The notes: generated by a model not told the origin, from the sequence alone. A DNA stretch of 64,000 nucleotides from Calycina herbarum (GCA_001414485.1 LLEY01000035.1:372001-436000), one strand, 5' to 3'; shown: positions 1 through 11,835, counted from the stretch's first letter. Translations and numbers: made by a program.

Positions 1-1308
1 GAAGAGATATATGCTGGTGGCGGCCGAGAAAGAGACAAATACACATGGCAAATAAGCAGTGGTGATTCAGCGCAAGCAATGGGATTTACTGTGAAGCACT
101 ACCACCACCGCATTCGACGTGAAGCACTGAATCCATACTTCAGCATGGGGAATGTTTTACGATTGGAAAATCGCATCAGACAACGCATCTACAGACTATC
201 TGAGCGAATAGACGGGTTTGCGGCTTCCCAAGAACCCATAAATCTCACTGTCGCCTACCTAGCACTCACAATGGATATAATCACTGGTTATTGTTTCGGA
301 AAAAGTTCTGGCATGCTAGAAGAAGATTTCACGACCAGATGGAAAGATACTATCACAATAGTGATGCAAAATACTTCTGTAATCAACCACTTCAGTTGGC
401 TGCCTTGGCTCATGGACCACACACCACGAGTTTTAGCAAAAGGGCTTCCGGATCTATCTGCTTTGCTTGACTTGAAGAAGGCATGATGACTTCTACACCC
501 TTACCATCTTACTCCAGCTAATCCAAGAACTTAGGACATTCAGAATCAAGTCAACTTTGTCCTAACATCACCCCACCAAAATCCAACCTCGTCAACTTAT
601 TCTATTTTCCAAGAGCTTCAAAACAGCAAAAAATTACCAGAAGAAGAAAAGACAGCAAAACGCTTCACAGACGAAGCTACAATTCTAGTCATTGCCGCCA
701 GTGAATCGCCAGCGAAAACATTGGCTCTCATTCATTTCTATCTGATGACCAAACCCCCCATTTTAACCAGATTGAAAAGGGAGCTGGAAGATATTATGGG
801 TTCGTCGTCTGAAATTCCATCCTTAAACAAGTTGGAAAGCCTCCCATACTTGACCGCCATTGTGAAGGAAGGTCTTCGTATGCATGGTGGTATTACCGCA
901 CGTTCTTCCCGCGTTGCTCCAAACGAAGTTTTGATATACAAGCAATGGCGTATACCCGCGGGGACACCTCTCAGCACGTCTTCTGTTTTTGTTCACCAAA
1001 ACCCAGAGATATTTCCGGATCCTTTGGAATTTAAACCAGAGAGATGGATGTGCAATAATACGCAAGACGGAGGGTTGGATCGTTATTTGGTGGCTTTTGG
1101 GAAAGGTACTAGAAACTGCATAGGGCTCAATTTAGGCCGTGCTGAGATTTACATGACGCTTGCTCATGTGGTCATGAAATTTGACATGGAACTGCATTCA
1201 ACAGACATATCCGATGTTCGAATGGTTCGTGATTGGTACGTGCCACAAGCTAGATTAGGTAGTGTTGGTGTTCGAGCCAGGATTTTGAGTAGGGGTGCAG
1301 GCATTTGA
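1..1308 (+). CDS. Cytochrome P450, 5' end outside window
   Basis: Heme-thiolate monooxygenase, presumably ER-anchored. The frame is open from base 1, so the membrane anchor and roughly 90-100 N-terminal residues lie upstream. Exons are 1-480 and 535-1308, giving 417 visible residues. The start of the window reads like the helix-C region of fungal trichodiene-oxygenase-like P450s (EEIYAGGG, then HYHHRIRREALNPYFS). The I-helix is degenerate (AASESPAKTL), the K-helix ExxR is EGLR, and PERW and the heme loop FGKGTRNCIG are intact. The intron 481-534 begins GC and ends AG. Reading through it gives an immediate stop, whereas removing it joins KK to DIQNQVNFV in frame, as the family requires. The substrate cannot be told. 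An F-box gene and a second P450 follow on the same strand. Family call is firm, subfamily is not. Confidence 0.9.
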
Positions 1309-1439
1309 TGGCTGGTTGGTTGGATTTAAGTTGGTTGTGTCAGATCTCGTCTATTTAAGATCATTGAGAATTTCACTTCACTAACAAACCTGCACCCACT
1401 TTCTGACAAGCAACTTTTTTTCAAGCTTCAATTACTGCC

Positions 1440-3017
1440 ATGTCTTATCTCGTTTTGCCGCCAGAATTGATACTAGTGATTGCTTTGGTCTGTAAACATT
1501 TGAAAATTGGAGGTATTTCCGCTAAGATTTTGCAGTATCTCACACAAGGAGACCTCAATAGTTGGTCCCTCGTCAACAAATTTACCCAGAAAGCCATTCT
1601 ACGCGCCCGGTATCGATCCCTTGTGGTTACTCCTAGGAACGCGTCTTCGTATCTACGAGGAGCCAAGGATGATCCTCAATACTTGACCTACGTCAAGGAG
1701 CTACAGATGGACTGCAGAGAGCGGAAAGAAGTAGGTGACATCAGAAAATGTCTCCAGCTGGCACAGATGATCCCGGCACAACAACTCACTCGGCTGCAAT
1801 GGCAGCTCGGAAATGGGACGTCTACAATTGACATCCAAGACTCGACGATCTTCCTTCGGCAAGGCACACTTCGATCCCTCATTCTCTATCCTTGGCCTGA
1901 TAATCAGCCATATCCTCAAGGACTCCCTACTCTCACGGGGATTGGAGAGCTCAAGTTGTGTACCTTTGGGTCACTTGGCGCAGCATGCGTCAACACTATT
2001 GATACCGGACGTATACTTGCGGCGAAGTCTAATATACAATCCCTTCATATCAGTCAACCCAATGGCGCTTACCGTCCGCCACGGATCAAAGGAGATCGAT
2101 GGCAGCAGCTATTTCGTGGATTTTCGCAAGTACCGGGTTTGCAGCTGAAGCTGAAAGAGATACGACTCGACCACTGCACTTTCAAGGATCCAGATCACCT
2201 TCCATGGGAGTTTATTAACTGCGGCGAAGTACAGACCTTGGCTTTTCAAACTTGTCTTGACATATCTCCTGATCTACGAGTATTTTCAGGGGTGTCATTG
2301 TTACCTTGGTCGCTTAAGTCACTCAAGGTTACATTCTGGGATAATTGCATGGATCAGGCACCGGAGCAGTTACAATGCCTGGAAAACTTCTTGAGAGATG
2401 ACCGAATATGCAACTTGACGAATCTGCACGTAGAGGTACCCAATGGCCAACGATTGCTATCTTCAGGGGTTGTTGCATGCCATTCAAAACTGCACAGCCT
2501 GACCATCAATGTGACCGATGGAAATGGCTGGTTACTCGTATACACCCCTGAAGAGATCGGGGATATACTTTCTAGTTGCGATCGGTTGCAGGATCTCAGC
2601 TGCACCATCCCGGCAATTGAAGACCAGGGATTCTACGTGAGTTAAAACTTACCTCACAATTGTACCCAAATCAGGCTAATTACCAATACCACCACCCAGA
2701 TTAGCATCTCGGCATCGAAAAGCCTCAGTCGTTTGCACGCAATTGGCTACCGGCAGTGCGAATCGAACACGCCTGCCTGGATGTGGCCCCGCTGTCATGG
2801 TAGAGGTTTTGATGAGACAGGTGAAATGGAGCAGGTTGCTTTCCATGTACTGAAACCTCGTTACGATCGTCAGTCTCCAATTGGAGGAACCACTCTTCGC
2901 GATTTTTTGATTCATTGGAGTGAGCATTACTGCGCTTCATGGGAAAGGGAGTCGAGTCTTTTCCACTTTTCGCACGCGTCTGAGCAAATCTTGCGGTGTA
3001 GCAGAGGTGATCTTTGA
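1440..3017 (+). CDS. F-box / leucine-rich-repeat-like protein
   Basis: Probable substrate-recruiting subunit of an SCF ubiquitin ligase. Exon 1 (1440-2636) encodes about 399 residues. The N-terminus has the F-box pattern LPPELILVI ... LNSWSLVNKF ... ARYRSLVV, stretched by an insertion between the first two helices. The rest has irregular leucine-rich strands (LTRLQWQL, LRSLILYP, LKSLKVTF, LTNLHVEV, LHSLTINV) as in fungal F-box proteins. A consensus donor GTGAGT lies at 2637 just before an in-frame stop. The only acceptor that keeps the phase is CCCAG ending at 2699, giving a second exon 2700-3017 of 105 residues that looks unlike LRR sequence. The protein may therefore really end at 2645, and the second exon is tentative. 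It sits between two P450 genes on the same strand. Its target is unknown. Confidence 0.6.
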
Positions 3018-3105
3018 TGCGTCTTACTCGTCTGTTATCTTTGATAGGATAACTTGTTACTCATATTATTCAATTGTCAACTGAAATAATTGTTGACTGA
3101 AAAGA

Positions 3106-4959
3106 ATGGCTTTGCTCACTATGTTCGGAGGCTTATCTATCTTCCAAATCGTTGGCACTATTCTTGTAACATACGCTTATTATGTAGGTTGAAGTATCAC
3201 ACTCTACGATCCCCACGGCTAACAGAGAAAACAGCATTTGAGTAGCATAGTATATTGCGTGTTCTTCCATCCACTGAGAAAATATCCTGGTCCCTCTTTA
3301 GCCAAATTCTCAGCATGGCCGTCGTTCTATAATACCTATAAAGGAAATCGACATGTGTGGCTTTGGCAATGTCATGAATTATACGGTAATTCCCACAAGA
3401 GAACTTGAGACTACTTACAATAGTTTTCGCGTGATCAGATCAGTAGCTGATAGTTTTAATTAACGACTTTCATTCTAACTATTTTCAGGTCCGATTGTCC
3501 GCACTTCCCACGACTCTCTTACATTTTGTTCCGCTGAAGCTTTTCGATCTATCTACGACACGAGGGCAAACGTACAAAAAGCAAGACAATACGCAATCTG
3601 GCCCAAGGACCATTCAGCAGTAAATACCTTCGCATGTATTGACAAGAAGAAACATGCTCGACGACGTCGCATCCTCAACTCTGCGATCTCAGAGAATGCA
3701 GTTCGCTCTGCTGAGATGTATGTTATCAAGCATGCTGATCGATGGGCTCAACTACTTGCTGAGTGTAGTGGCGACGAGTGGAGCGAGCCGAGAAATATGT
3801 CGAAGTGGGCGGATAGCTTGGTCTTTGATATTTTATGCGATCTTTGCTTCGGGCGCTCCTTTGAAACCAAGGAGCCTGGTCCTAATAAAGTAAGATCGGT
3901 ACCTGATGATATTGCTCAGTTTATGCAATTTACGTATAATGTAAGTTCTTCGATAGAAGAAGGTTGATGTGGGAGGTTTCTAACATGTTGTAGGTTGTAT
4001 ACTCCCCATTTGCGGACTTCTGGCTGTGGATGAAACCACGAGGACTCGACAAATTCTTCTCAATGCTGATACCCCCAGCCATTGCGGACTACATCAAATT
4101 TGTCGAAACCAATCTTTCAGAACGGATGAAGCAAGAAAATCAAACCCAAGACTCAAACAAAGTACCGGCTCGCAAGGACATGTTCCACTACCTTTTCCAC
4201 GCCAAGGACACAGCGACTGGTGAACCAGGATACAACCGCGTGGAATTATACGAAGATATCGACATGCTCACAGTAGCTGGTTCCGATACAACATCAGCAG
4301 TGTTTTCCGCCATGTTCTTCTACCTCATACACAACCCACTTATCCTCCAGAAACTAGAGCAAGAAATCCGGACTACATTCAATAACATCGACGATGTGAA
4401 ACTAGGACCTAAATTATCTGCTTGCACGTATTTACGAGCAGTAATTGACGAAACTCTACGTATGAGTCCACCTGGTTCAAGCGATATGTTGCGCGAAGTT
4501 TTACCTGGTGGCTTGAAGATTCAAGGGACTGATGAGGTGATTCCCAGTGGTACAAATGTTGGAACTCCGATATATGCATTACATCACGACCCAGAAATAT
4601 TCCCACAGCCATTCACTTTTCGACCCGAACGATGGGTTGTCGAATCCTCTGAGGACAAAAACAAAAATGCGTCTTCTCGCGAGGCAGTCCAACAGGCGGA
4701 AAGTTCATTCTTCCCATTCCTTATCGGGACTCGTGGTTGTCCAGGTAAAGGACTGGCTAGGATGGAATTGTCGGTGATATTTGCGCGACTGCTGTTTCGG
4801 TATGAGTTCCGAGGAGTGAGTGGGGTTCCCGAAGTGAGAATGGGTGAGGGAAATCCTGGATTGATGTGGGGAAGACGGAACCGAGGTCAATTTCAAACAA
4901 GAGATGCAATGGTGCCGCTGAGAGACGGACCAGTGTTGCAGTTCCGATCAAGGGTGTAG
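3106..4959 (+). CDS. Cytochrome P450, complete
   Basis: Membrane-bound heme monooxygenase of 548 residues, a normal length. Exons are 3106-3183, 3235-3385, 3489-3940 and 3994-4959. All three introns are GT-AG, and the joints restore family-typical text (VFFHPLRKYPGPSLAKFSAWP; ELYGPIVRTSHDSL). The first exon is a hydrophobic anchor (IVGTILVTYAYY). The I-helix AGSDTTS, K-helix DETLR, PERW and heme-binding loop FLIGTRGCPGKG are all intact, so it should be active. The overall pattern resembles isotrichodermin C-15 hydroxylase / benzoate 4-monooxygenase-like fungal P450s, but assignment to a CYP family is not possible from sequence alone. It is one of two intact-looking P450s in the first 5 kb. 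No polyketide, peptide or terpene synthase is visible nearby. Confidence 0.92.
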
Positions 4960-5636
4960 AGACTAGCTGTACGAAAGACTTTAAACATAATGCTACAAGA
5001 AAACATTGATCAATAAGCCTCGTTGTGTAAAATACATGCCAGCCCATTTCAAACATTAGCGAGAGTTTCTTTCCATGGGTATTGCCACACAACCAGATCC
5101 ATTGGTAGACACCTCTCAACTATATTTGGAATTATTGAGTTAAGGAAAACCAAAGTATACGACATTCTCTTTTCGCTTTCCTTTTTAGTTACGTTCATCG
5201 TAATATGATCATATGCTAATAGGTAGCAGCAAGATCTCACCTCCCCATCTCATTTTAGAACTCTTTTTTAAGCAGCCTTATCTACAGAGGGCAGCCCCTA
5301 CAGCATCGAAATGTTTTCATTCCTGGTCTATATCATTTGCTTCTTTTTTCTCCTCACCTCGCCTTTCATTATCCTGGCGCTCTTTGCGACAATGTTTGCT
5401 GCCTCCGCAGTTGATGCAACAAAAGGCGGGCCCCATTCGCCCTCGAGGGTTCATATTGGCAGATCTTTTTATTTTTATTTGAAGGTGTACACTTATAGGA
5501 CTTGGCGTGTTTGCTCCTCTTGCCAACTATTTGTTGTTGTTGCCAGCATTCTTGCTGCTCCTATATATTACTATTCCTGTATGACCACTGGGTTCAATAG
5601 TTTGTTTTTTCTCGGAATGTTATCACACAGTGTGGA
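4960..5636. other. Intergenic stretch with a hydrophobic small ORF
   Basis: No conserved gene. A plus-strand ORF at 5311-5640 could give 109 residues with two hydrophobic stretches (near residues 3-30 and 70-88). It has no recognisable domain and ends exactly where the HET relic begins, so it is more likely fortuitous or part of that decayed locus than a gene. Confidence 0.4.
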
Positions 5637-6944
5637 GTGACTACTATAGACTGGGAGCATTTTTGCAAACTTGTTGATATTAGTAGCTCTCACTCGTTCT
5701 TCACGGAAAAGGAAACTTATTTGAATGACTTCCGAGTACTGAGAAAATACCAAAGTCTACCCTCCATACGGCACCCATTCAAAACGACTCAAATCCATTT
5801 TGTGACCGCTAGACTAAGGATATATTGCCGCTTATATTCAATTTACGTCCACGAAATGCCACAGACCCCACGAGACAAAGTTTTCACATTTCTGGGCTTA
5901 GCCGAGGATTTAGACGAGCAAATACTTCTACGATAATCAACGTGCTTCTGATCTGGAAGCTAAGCTCGCCAGACAACACATGAAACGATTCCGAAATCTT
6001 TCAGTTGCTGCTCTAGCTGAGTGTACCCATGAACGTGATCTTGAGAAGTCAACCCATGATTGGGAAGCATACGTACCTAGCTGGTGTCCAGCATTTATGT
6101 GAAATCGCATATCAAGAACTGAGCTGGCGGCCGTTTTGGACCGGGCTACAGGAGACGAGAATAGTTTGTCGTTGCTGGTTGTCTCCTATTCCATCCACCA
6201 GCGCAATTGGACAAGAACCTAGAATCATTTGACTCGCTTATTGTCGACTCCTCTGTGATTATAAATGTCCTTTCTGGCTTGCAGTCGACCATAGCCGATT
6301 ACGGCCTGCTTGGGGGGATCAATGACTTGGTCGCAGGGACCAAAACCTGGCTCTTTTGGGAAGTTTTACTTTCTGTCGGTATACACAAGTGGTTAGCACT
6401 TCCACGTGCCCTTCTCGCTTAACGAGGAGGGCAGGTATTTAAGTAGAACCGAGTACAAACTGTACTCGGTATGCATCAACGATAGTTACAACGATAATAT
6501 ACTCTTTTTGCATCAAGCTATTGACCACCAAGTCAAACCAACACTTTCAGTATGGCACAATATGGCGGGAGGCTTTTCAAAATAACACCTTACCTTAACA
6601 GCCAGGATATTCTCAGGACCTGGAGCAACAAACCTAACCCAGGAATACCACCACGCTCGCCGGGAGACATGCACTGGCCGAAGGTTTTCGGTTACATCTG
6701 ATGGGAATAATGGTCTTGAACATGCGAATCTAGAAGCAGGCGACGAGGTTCATGTTGAGATTTGCTCTCAATATCCCATAATACTAAGAAAGGCGGAGAG
6801 GGCGTGGGGAATGGACATGCCTGGGAAACCCCACCAAGGACATATCTACGGCCTGTGTTACTGATTTAATGGCATGTATGGGTGATTTGGTGAAGGTTAT
6901 CGAACCCGGAAAAGCAAAGCTTGACGAGCCGATGTTGGAATGAA
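5637..6944 (+). pseudogene. HET (heterokaryon incompatibility) gene relic
   Basis: Decayed member of the fungal heterokaryon-incompatibility (HET) family, whose proteins trigger cell death after fusion of unlike strains. Pieces appear in family order but in different frames. TTIDWEHFCKLVD and the hallmark PRDKVFTFLGLAED lie in the frame starting at 5637. After a shift near 5925 come LEAKLARQHMKRFRNLSV and HDWEAYVPSWC (the PSW block), then ESFDSLIVDSSVI around 6210-6250. The C-terminal block GRRFSVTSDGNNGL ... EAGDEVHVEI ... PIILRK lies at 6664-6861, followed by a last possible piece to 6944. There are several frameshifts and stops, and the N-terminal HET signature is missing. Not functional as read. 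Confidence 0.75.
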
Positions 6945-7575
6945 ATATAAACCACTCAAACATTATTGTTCCGACTTATTTGGATCTTTCAAGGCCAATA
7001 ATAAATTGTATCTGTTTAGGTGATTCAATCCGCTGCTGTAGTTTCCCTAGCTTGCCTGATAATGATCTCAATAAGTCTATCTGGAGTTATGAGGAGAATG
7101 GTCATGTGCCGAAAAATGACTTTGACGGAATTCACTATCACAAGCCTGTGAAGAGCCCTTCTGGGAGCCAAATCTCTCTGCTTCTTGTATAATTGTGGTT
7201 GAACTCAGGGCTTGTATGAAGAAAGGAGAATGGAATATAAGAGCGCATCTATTTTCTGGTATAGTCTATCTAAATGTAGGGACGATATATCGAATTTTGA
7301 GCCCCACAACTTAATATGCGTGCATCAAATTAAGAAATTCACTAGTACCATTTCAACTATCCGTGCTTTCGCTGATTCACTGGTGAAAACCCCTTCTGAC
7401 GTGATATTAATTTGTCCTAGCTTTGCAATGTTTGCACCATATTTGAGCCTCAACGTCCTATCCGTCAACCAAAACTCTACAAATCGCAACAGTCTACCAA
7501 CAGCACATTTCAACAATACCTTCTGCGCAGTATTTGAGCCTGAAAGTGATAGTTGATTAACTCGTGCTCTTGATC
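6945..7575. other. Gene-free stretch
   Basis: Two short open frames (6980-7192 and 7212-7556) show no family signature, no splice support and no compositional sign of coding. Nothing else seen. Confidence 0.5.
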
Positions 7576-9333
7576 ATGGTCGGCGGCTACCTGGAGAACG
7601 GGACCTACCACCGTCCCGCCACAGAATCCCCCATAGAAGGTAGGTTTTTCTCTCTACGAATCCACCCTCTGACCGCGAGCAGCGAGTTCTCCGGAAGAGA
7701 GGCCAAAACACATAGGAGAGTACCAAACGTATAGTCCAGGTAAGTTCAGTTGAGCCAGGTGAAGCACAACGTTCAGTTGCTAATATATTATCAGAGGGAT
7801 GGAAAATTGTACCACAGCTAATATACCCATCTGGTACCTCTTGCCAGGGCAGCCCTTTTACCGATTCGTCGAAATTCATAAAAGTGGAATGGCCTGAACA
7901 GCCAGCTCGCCATTTTACTTGCTTCCCCAGACTTCCTTGCGAGGTATGTACCATCTTTAGGTTATTGGGCTTTGAATTCTATGAATTCAGCTAACTTTGC
8001 TCTCCAAATAGATACAAATAAAGATTTGGCAACACTCTCATCCAGAACCTAGCCTTGTCACATCAGATATTGAAAGACATATAGCTCCTGTGTGCGACTT
8101 CTATGTGCTCTCAACCGACAAGCTTGCTCTTGCTTACAGACAAGTGAATCTTCATGTATGCCAACTCTCACGGAAGGTGTTTCTTGAACACTATCATCCC
8201 CTTCAATTTCAACAACCTTCGACCTCTACCTTAAACTTCAACGAGTATAATCGAGTGCGGCATCCACCTATATACATCATCCATGAACGCGACACACTAC
8301 TTCTCAATCCTTCTCGCCAAAGTTCCCTCGAACTGAGCGGGGGTGGAATTGATCTTTCAAAAATTCAGAACCTAGCAGTTGAGTCAACGTCTTCTACCGG
8401 ACCTACCCGACCTTCCATGCTAAACGCAAAACCTTCTACAAATGGCTAGACGCAGCTTTACCCTCACTAAAAATAATAACTCACGTTGTAAACTACAATC
8501 CTGCTAGCCCTTCGATAAGTGGCATGTCGATGTTACCCAAGCCCGGCAAACTGCGGCTCATCGAGATCGATAGGAATTTCAAACGAAGCAAAATTCATTG
8601 GGAAAACCCTGTATCTTTACTCCAAACGAAGTCCTCGGTGATTGAACCAAATACCGAATTCCAAGACTCTTGGCTATCGATTGGCAAAGCTAGTGCGAGG
8701 ATGAGAATGTTCAGGGAACAAGTTGAACTTGATTCGAGTATGGATGCTGAGAAGTGGAAATCTGTTAAGACTAGGTTTTGCGTGCTGATTATGGAAGATC
8801 TCGTTTGGTGGTCTTCTGAAGTTCTTTATCTCGTTCCTCTCGTTCCAAGTGAAGAGGAGGAGGGCAGTTTCGCTTACTATACTATCAGACCCATTGCTCC
8901 CTACCAAGAGCACAGAGTTCGCCTATTACTTAGAGAAAAGTCATCATTTCATTCACATGGGACTAATTGGAAAGAGTATCATTTCTTTTTCTATTCAAAG
9001 GAGGAAACCCCGGAGGAGCTATACGATGGCATTTCCAACATGTTTGGGGACATAGACGACGGCATGGTTGAGATATCAGGAAATGTCTACGAAAATCCAA
9101 CCGAGACACAAAGAACACTTGTTTTCACGACCAAGTGTGACTGGGATGAGGACGAACAGCTCGTTTATGTTCCACAATCCCAAATGGATGAGCATGGGGA
9201 TATAAGGCGCTCAACTATTTATTACAAGAAGTATGGATCTCAGCGCTTAATATTTCACAACTGGGTATCTGAAAATGCAGGCACAACCTGGTTCAATGAA
9301 CTGGTCCCAGTCCAATCGACTTCTTCAACATGA
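7576..9333 (+). pseudogene. 2EXR-domain protein gene with one frameshift
   Basis: Member of the fungal 2EXR family (function unknown, greatly expanded in Pezizomycotina). Exons are 7576-7639, 7683-7739, 7795-7943 and from 8012. Introns of 43, 55 and 68 nt have good donors (GTAGGT, GTAAGT, GTATGT), and each joint keeps frame. The joined sequence contains the hallmark FPRLPCE followed by IQIKIWQHSHPEP, then RQVNLHVCQLSRKVFLEHY, DTLLLNP and LSKIQNLAVE. Just after LAVE, at 8380-8383, the frame is lost. The next frame is open to 9333 and continues the family pattern (VFYRTYPTFHAKRKTFYKWLD, then LPSLKIITHVVNY). One missing base explains this. It may be a recent inactivating mutation or an assembly error. 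As read, the product would stop at 8449. Confidence 0.72.
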
Positions 9334-9544
9334 CCATGATAATTTAGCTTCTGGGTATTTGTCGATAGAGAAATTTAAATGTTGACCTTCTCTTGCACCG
9401 CTTGACTGAAATTAAGTATTTGAAATTTACCTAACTCACACTTTTCAATAAGGAAGGGCATGGTGTGTAATTAATGCGACATGTCATGCTTTACTCACCA
9501 GTAATAGATTTGACCAATTCTGTATACTGAAAAGGCCATAAAAC

Positions 9545-10142
9545 AAAGATTTCATATGTTAACCAACTGAAACCTTTCTCGCGAATTCCAAAACATTAGT
9601 TTTCTATATGCTAGAGCTTCACGTACAATTGTCGGAACCAACTTCACGATATGGGCTTGACTAAACCCCGGATTAAAAATTCAACGCCACGATTTCCATT
9701 CGGCTTCTTCCATTGTGAAGAGATTGGGTCCCCCAGCAATGGGTTTAAACCAGCGAACCAATTCCTTCGGCTTTTTAGCAGCTATCACGGCTTTTTGGAT
9801 AGCATCTACTGTGGCATTCAATGACGTGCAAACTAGAAGAGGTCCCAAAAATGGCCAGAGGTCGAGGTATTATACCCCACTGGCAAAATACTTAGCGATT
9901 TGCCCAAAGGAGTACGCCGGAGGCGCATCGGGGGGAAGTTTGTCGACGAAAGACTTCATCGTGAGCAAGTGACCAAAAACGAGGTTGTGCTTTGGCATGG
10001 GCTAGACTACTTTCTCCAGTGGGAATCCAATGAATGCTCCACGAGCTTTCCAGGCTTTCACCACGATACTAACGGACCACAGCGTGATCAAAGTCCAGAG
10101 AATAGGGAATGCTGATTTATCCGGGAGGAACTGGAAGTCCAT
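9545..10142 (-). pseudogene. Cytochrome P450 relic, N-terminal part only
   Basis: Read from an ATG at 10142 on the minus strand, one single frame gives the first third of a fungal P450: a hydrophobic anchor, then PKHNLVFGHLLTMKSFV, LPPDAPPAYSFGQIAKYF, YLDLWPFLGPLLV, ELVRWFKPIAGGPNLF, EEAEWKSWR and IFNPGFSQAHIVKLVPTIV. The frame is interrupted by TAG at 10002-10004, TAA at 9870-9872 and TGA at 9681-9683. There are no frameshifts. Each stop can be reached by one C-to-T change from a Gln or Arg codon, the signature left by repeat-induced point mutation. After about 9545 the similarity fades, and the I-helix, ExxR and heme loop are absent. Dead, and unlike the two P450s at the start of the window. 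Confidence 0.78.
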
Positions 10143-10912
10143 CTTTCAATTACTGTTTTCAATAATGCTAAAACATTATAGAGATAGACCTCATAAGTTT
10201 AACGTCGTTTTGGAATGTAGGTAGTTGGTGTTTGTTGGTTGGTAGAGACTATTTTATTGGCTGGCTGAATAGGCGAAGACTTGCTTGACATTCAGTAAAA
10301 GCGGCCTCGATATCACACGTATGCTTCACAGCTTGTTTGTTTGCATATTGCTTGCCACTTCAGGCAGATATTGAGCTATCTCCAGCAAAATAATGGACAT
10401 TAAGCCGAGTCATTATTAATCCCAAAGACGGATATATGGCATGACTTGAATAAAGTTTACTAACGAGGGGCTGGGCTGCAATTCCAAAATTATTATATGC
10501 AATGAAACGTCTGATGGTACCATAGAAAGGTGCTAGTAATGCACCATAGACTCTTTCATCAGTAAAACAATACAGTGAACTAAAGATTTATAAACGTCCA
10601 CACTACATACGATAAAGATGAAAAACACGGGAGGGGCCAACATAATTTGTGCTTTGTCATTCCTTTTTGAGGGAAGGCTAAGGAGACAAGAAGGTAAAAA
10701 TAATAGTGAATAATGTTCTTTTCTAGCGTCCTTTCTAAGTTCCGGCCTGGCCCCCCATACTAACCACTTCCAGTAAGTTAGCCGATATCTGGAAGCGTAC
10801 AATTCGGCGCGTAGCAAAGGTGAACACCATTTCATAAAAATCTCTTTTTGCGCTCCTGTGAAAACACCACCTTGCTACAGCATCTCTTTGTTGAAGCTAC
10901 CCTTCCCTAGAG
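10143..10912. other. Intergenic, nothing recognised
   Basis: About 770 bases between the P450 relic and the gene starting at 10913. A minus-strand frame at 10533-10835 has no domain signature. The last part is the presumed promoter of the downstream gene. Confidence 0.5.
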
Positions 10913-11833
10913 ATGACTTCCCCAGAATTCTCAGGCGCAAGTAATTGCGAAAACACATCTCCTGGTTATGAACAAGTCTCCAGAAATGCCGATTTAGAGT
11001 GCCAAAAGCTTGCAGAAACCGCAATGTCAAGATATCTCAAGCTGCATGTAAAACAATACATGTACCAACCACCACCTCGCACCGAAAGCGCAAACTTCGA
11101 GACGTCAAGAATCACAGATTCAGAGAGAAAGGGTCTTTACGGCGCTGAAATATTACAAGCTACGAGAGCAGAAAGCGCACAAGAGATGGAGTGGATGAAG
11201 CGACCGGCGGATTTGGAAAAGCGCTTGGATTGGAAACAAGTAAGTTTATATCATGGGGAAGAGATTAAATTCGAGATGCTAACTGGCTGTTGAGGGACTC
11301 GACGGCTCTAAAATGTCGACTGGATTACCGCCAAATACTGCTCCAAATACCATCTTTTCCAATTCTGGAAATCAACCCAGAATTGCGAGTCAACTCACCG
11401 ATGCGGCTCAAGTTGCTGAACTTGTCGAAGAGGCGTTTTTCAATATGCGATATTTTTGGGAGATGCACGGTGGTAGTTGGTACGAGAGGTATACGGTACG
11501 CTACAATACAAACAAACAGTTTCTTGGGAGCTCGTTGCTAAAAGTTTCTCAGGCAGTCATGGAGCTGGCGACGAATGGAGCGTTGGAAAGAGCTGTCATT
11601 GAGAAGTTTAAGCCTTGCAACCGGAGATTGGTTAGTTAAAAACAACTTGGGTATTAAAGCAGGCCGACATTAATTCGAATTTAGATTGGAACACATGGAC
11701 TCTCAGAAGAAGAAGTTTGGAAGCTTGTAAGTTAGCCTATCAATTTTCCTATCCCTTGACTTTGAGTTTCGGCATGTTTAACACTATATTATTGGAGAAT
11801 GCGGAGAAATATCATGACCAAGCTTGTCGATAA
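10913..11833 (+). CDS. Conserved hypothetical protein
   Basis: Predicted 246 residues from four exons: 10913-11239, 11295-11630, 11685-11726 and 11798-11833, all joined in phase 0 with donors GTAAGT, GTTAGT and GTAAGT. I do not recognise a named family. The protein is hydrophilic and helix-rich. The most conserved-looking stretch is IASQLTDAAQVAELVEEAFF-NMRYFWEMHGGSWYERY in exon 2, preceded by AESAQEMEWMKRPADLEKRLDWKQ. No signal peptide or membrane segment is seen. The last exon (NAEKYHDQACR) overlaps by a few bases the start of a methionine-free open frame that encodes a pentapeptide-like protein. An alternative acceptor at 11835 would join exon 3 in phase to that frame, so gene limits here need transcript evidence. 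Confidence 0.65.
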
Positions 11834-11835
11834 AG

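Noticed and set aside
2676..2927. Antisense frame and tRNA-like TTCGATTC text within the F-box exon 2 region
   Set aside because: No cloverleaf can be formed around the TTCGATTC segment and no coding signature is present.
7574..7954. 126-codon minus-strand frame
   Set aside because: It is the antisense of the 2EXR exons, which join cleanly and carry the family motif.
1..10142. A secondary-metabolite gene cluster around the P450s
   Set aside because: No polyketide, nonribosomal peptide or terpene synthase is visible; P450s alone do not make a cluster, though one could continue upstream of the window.
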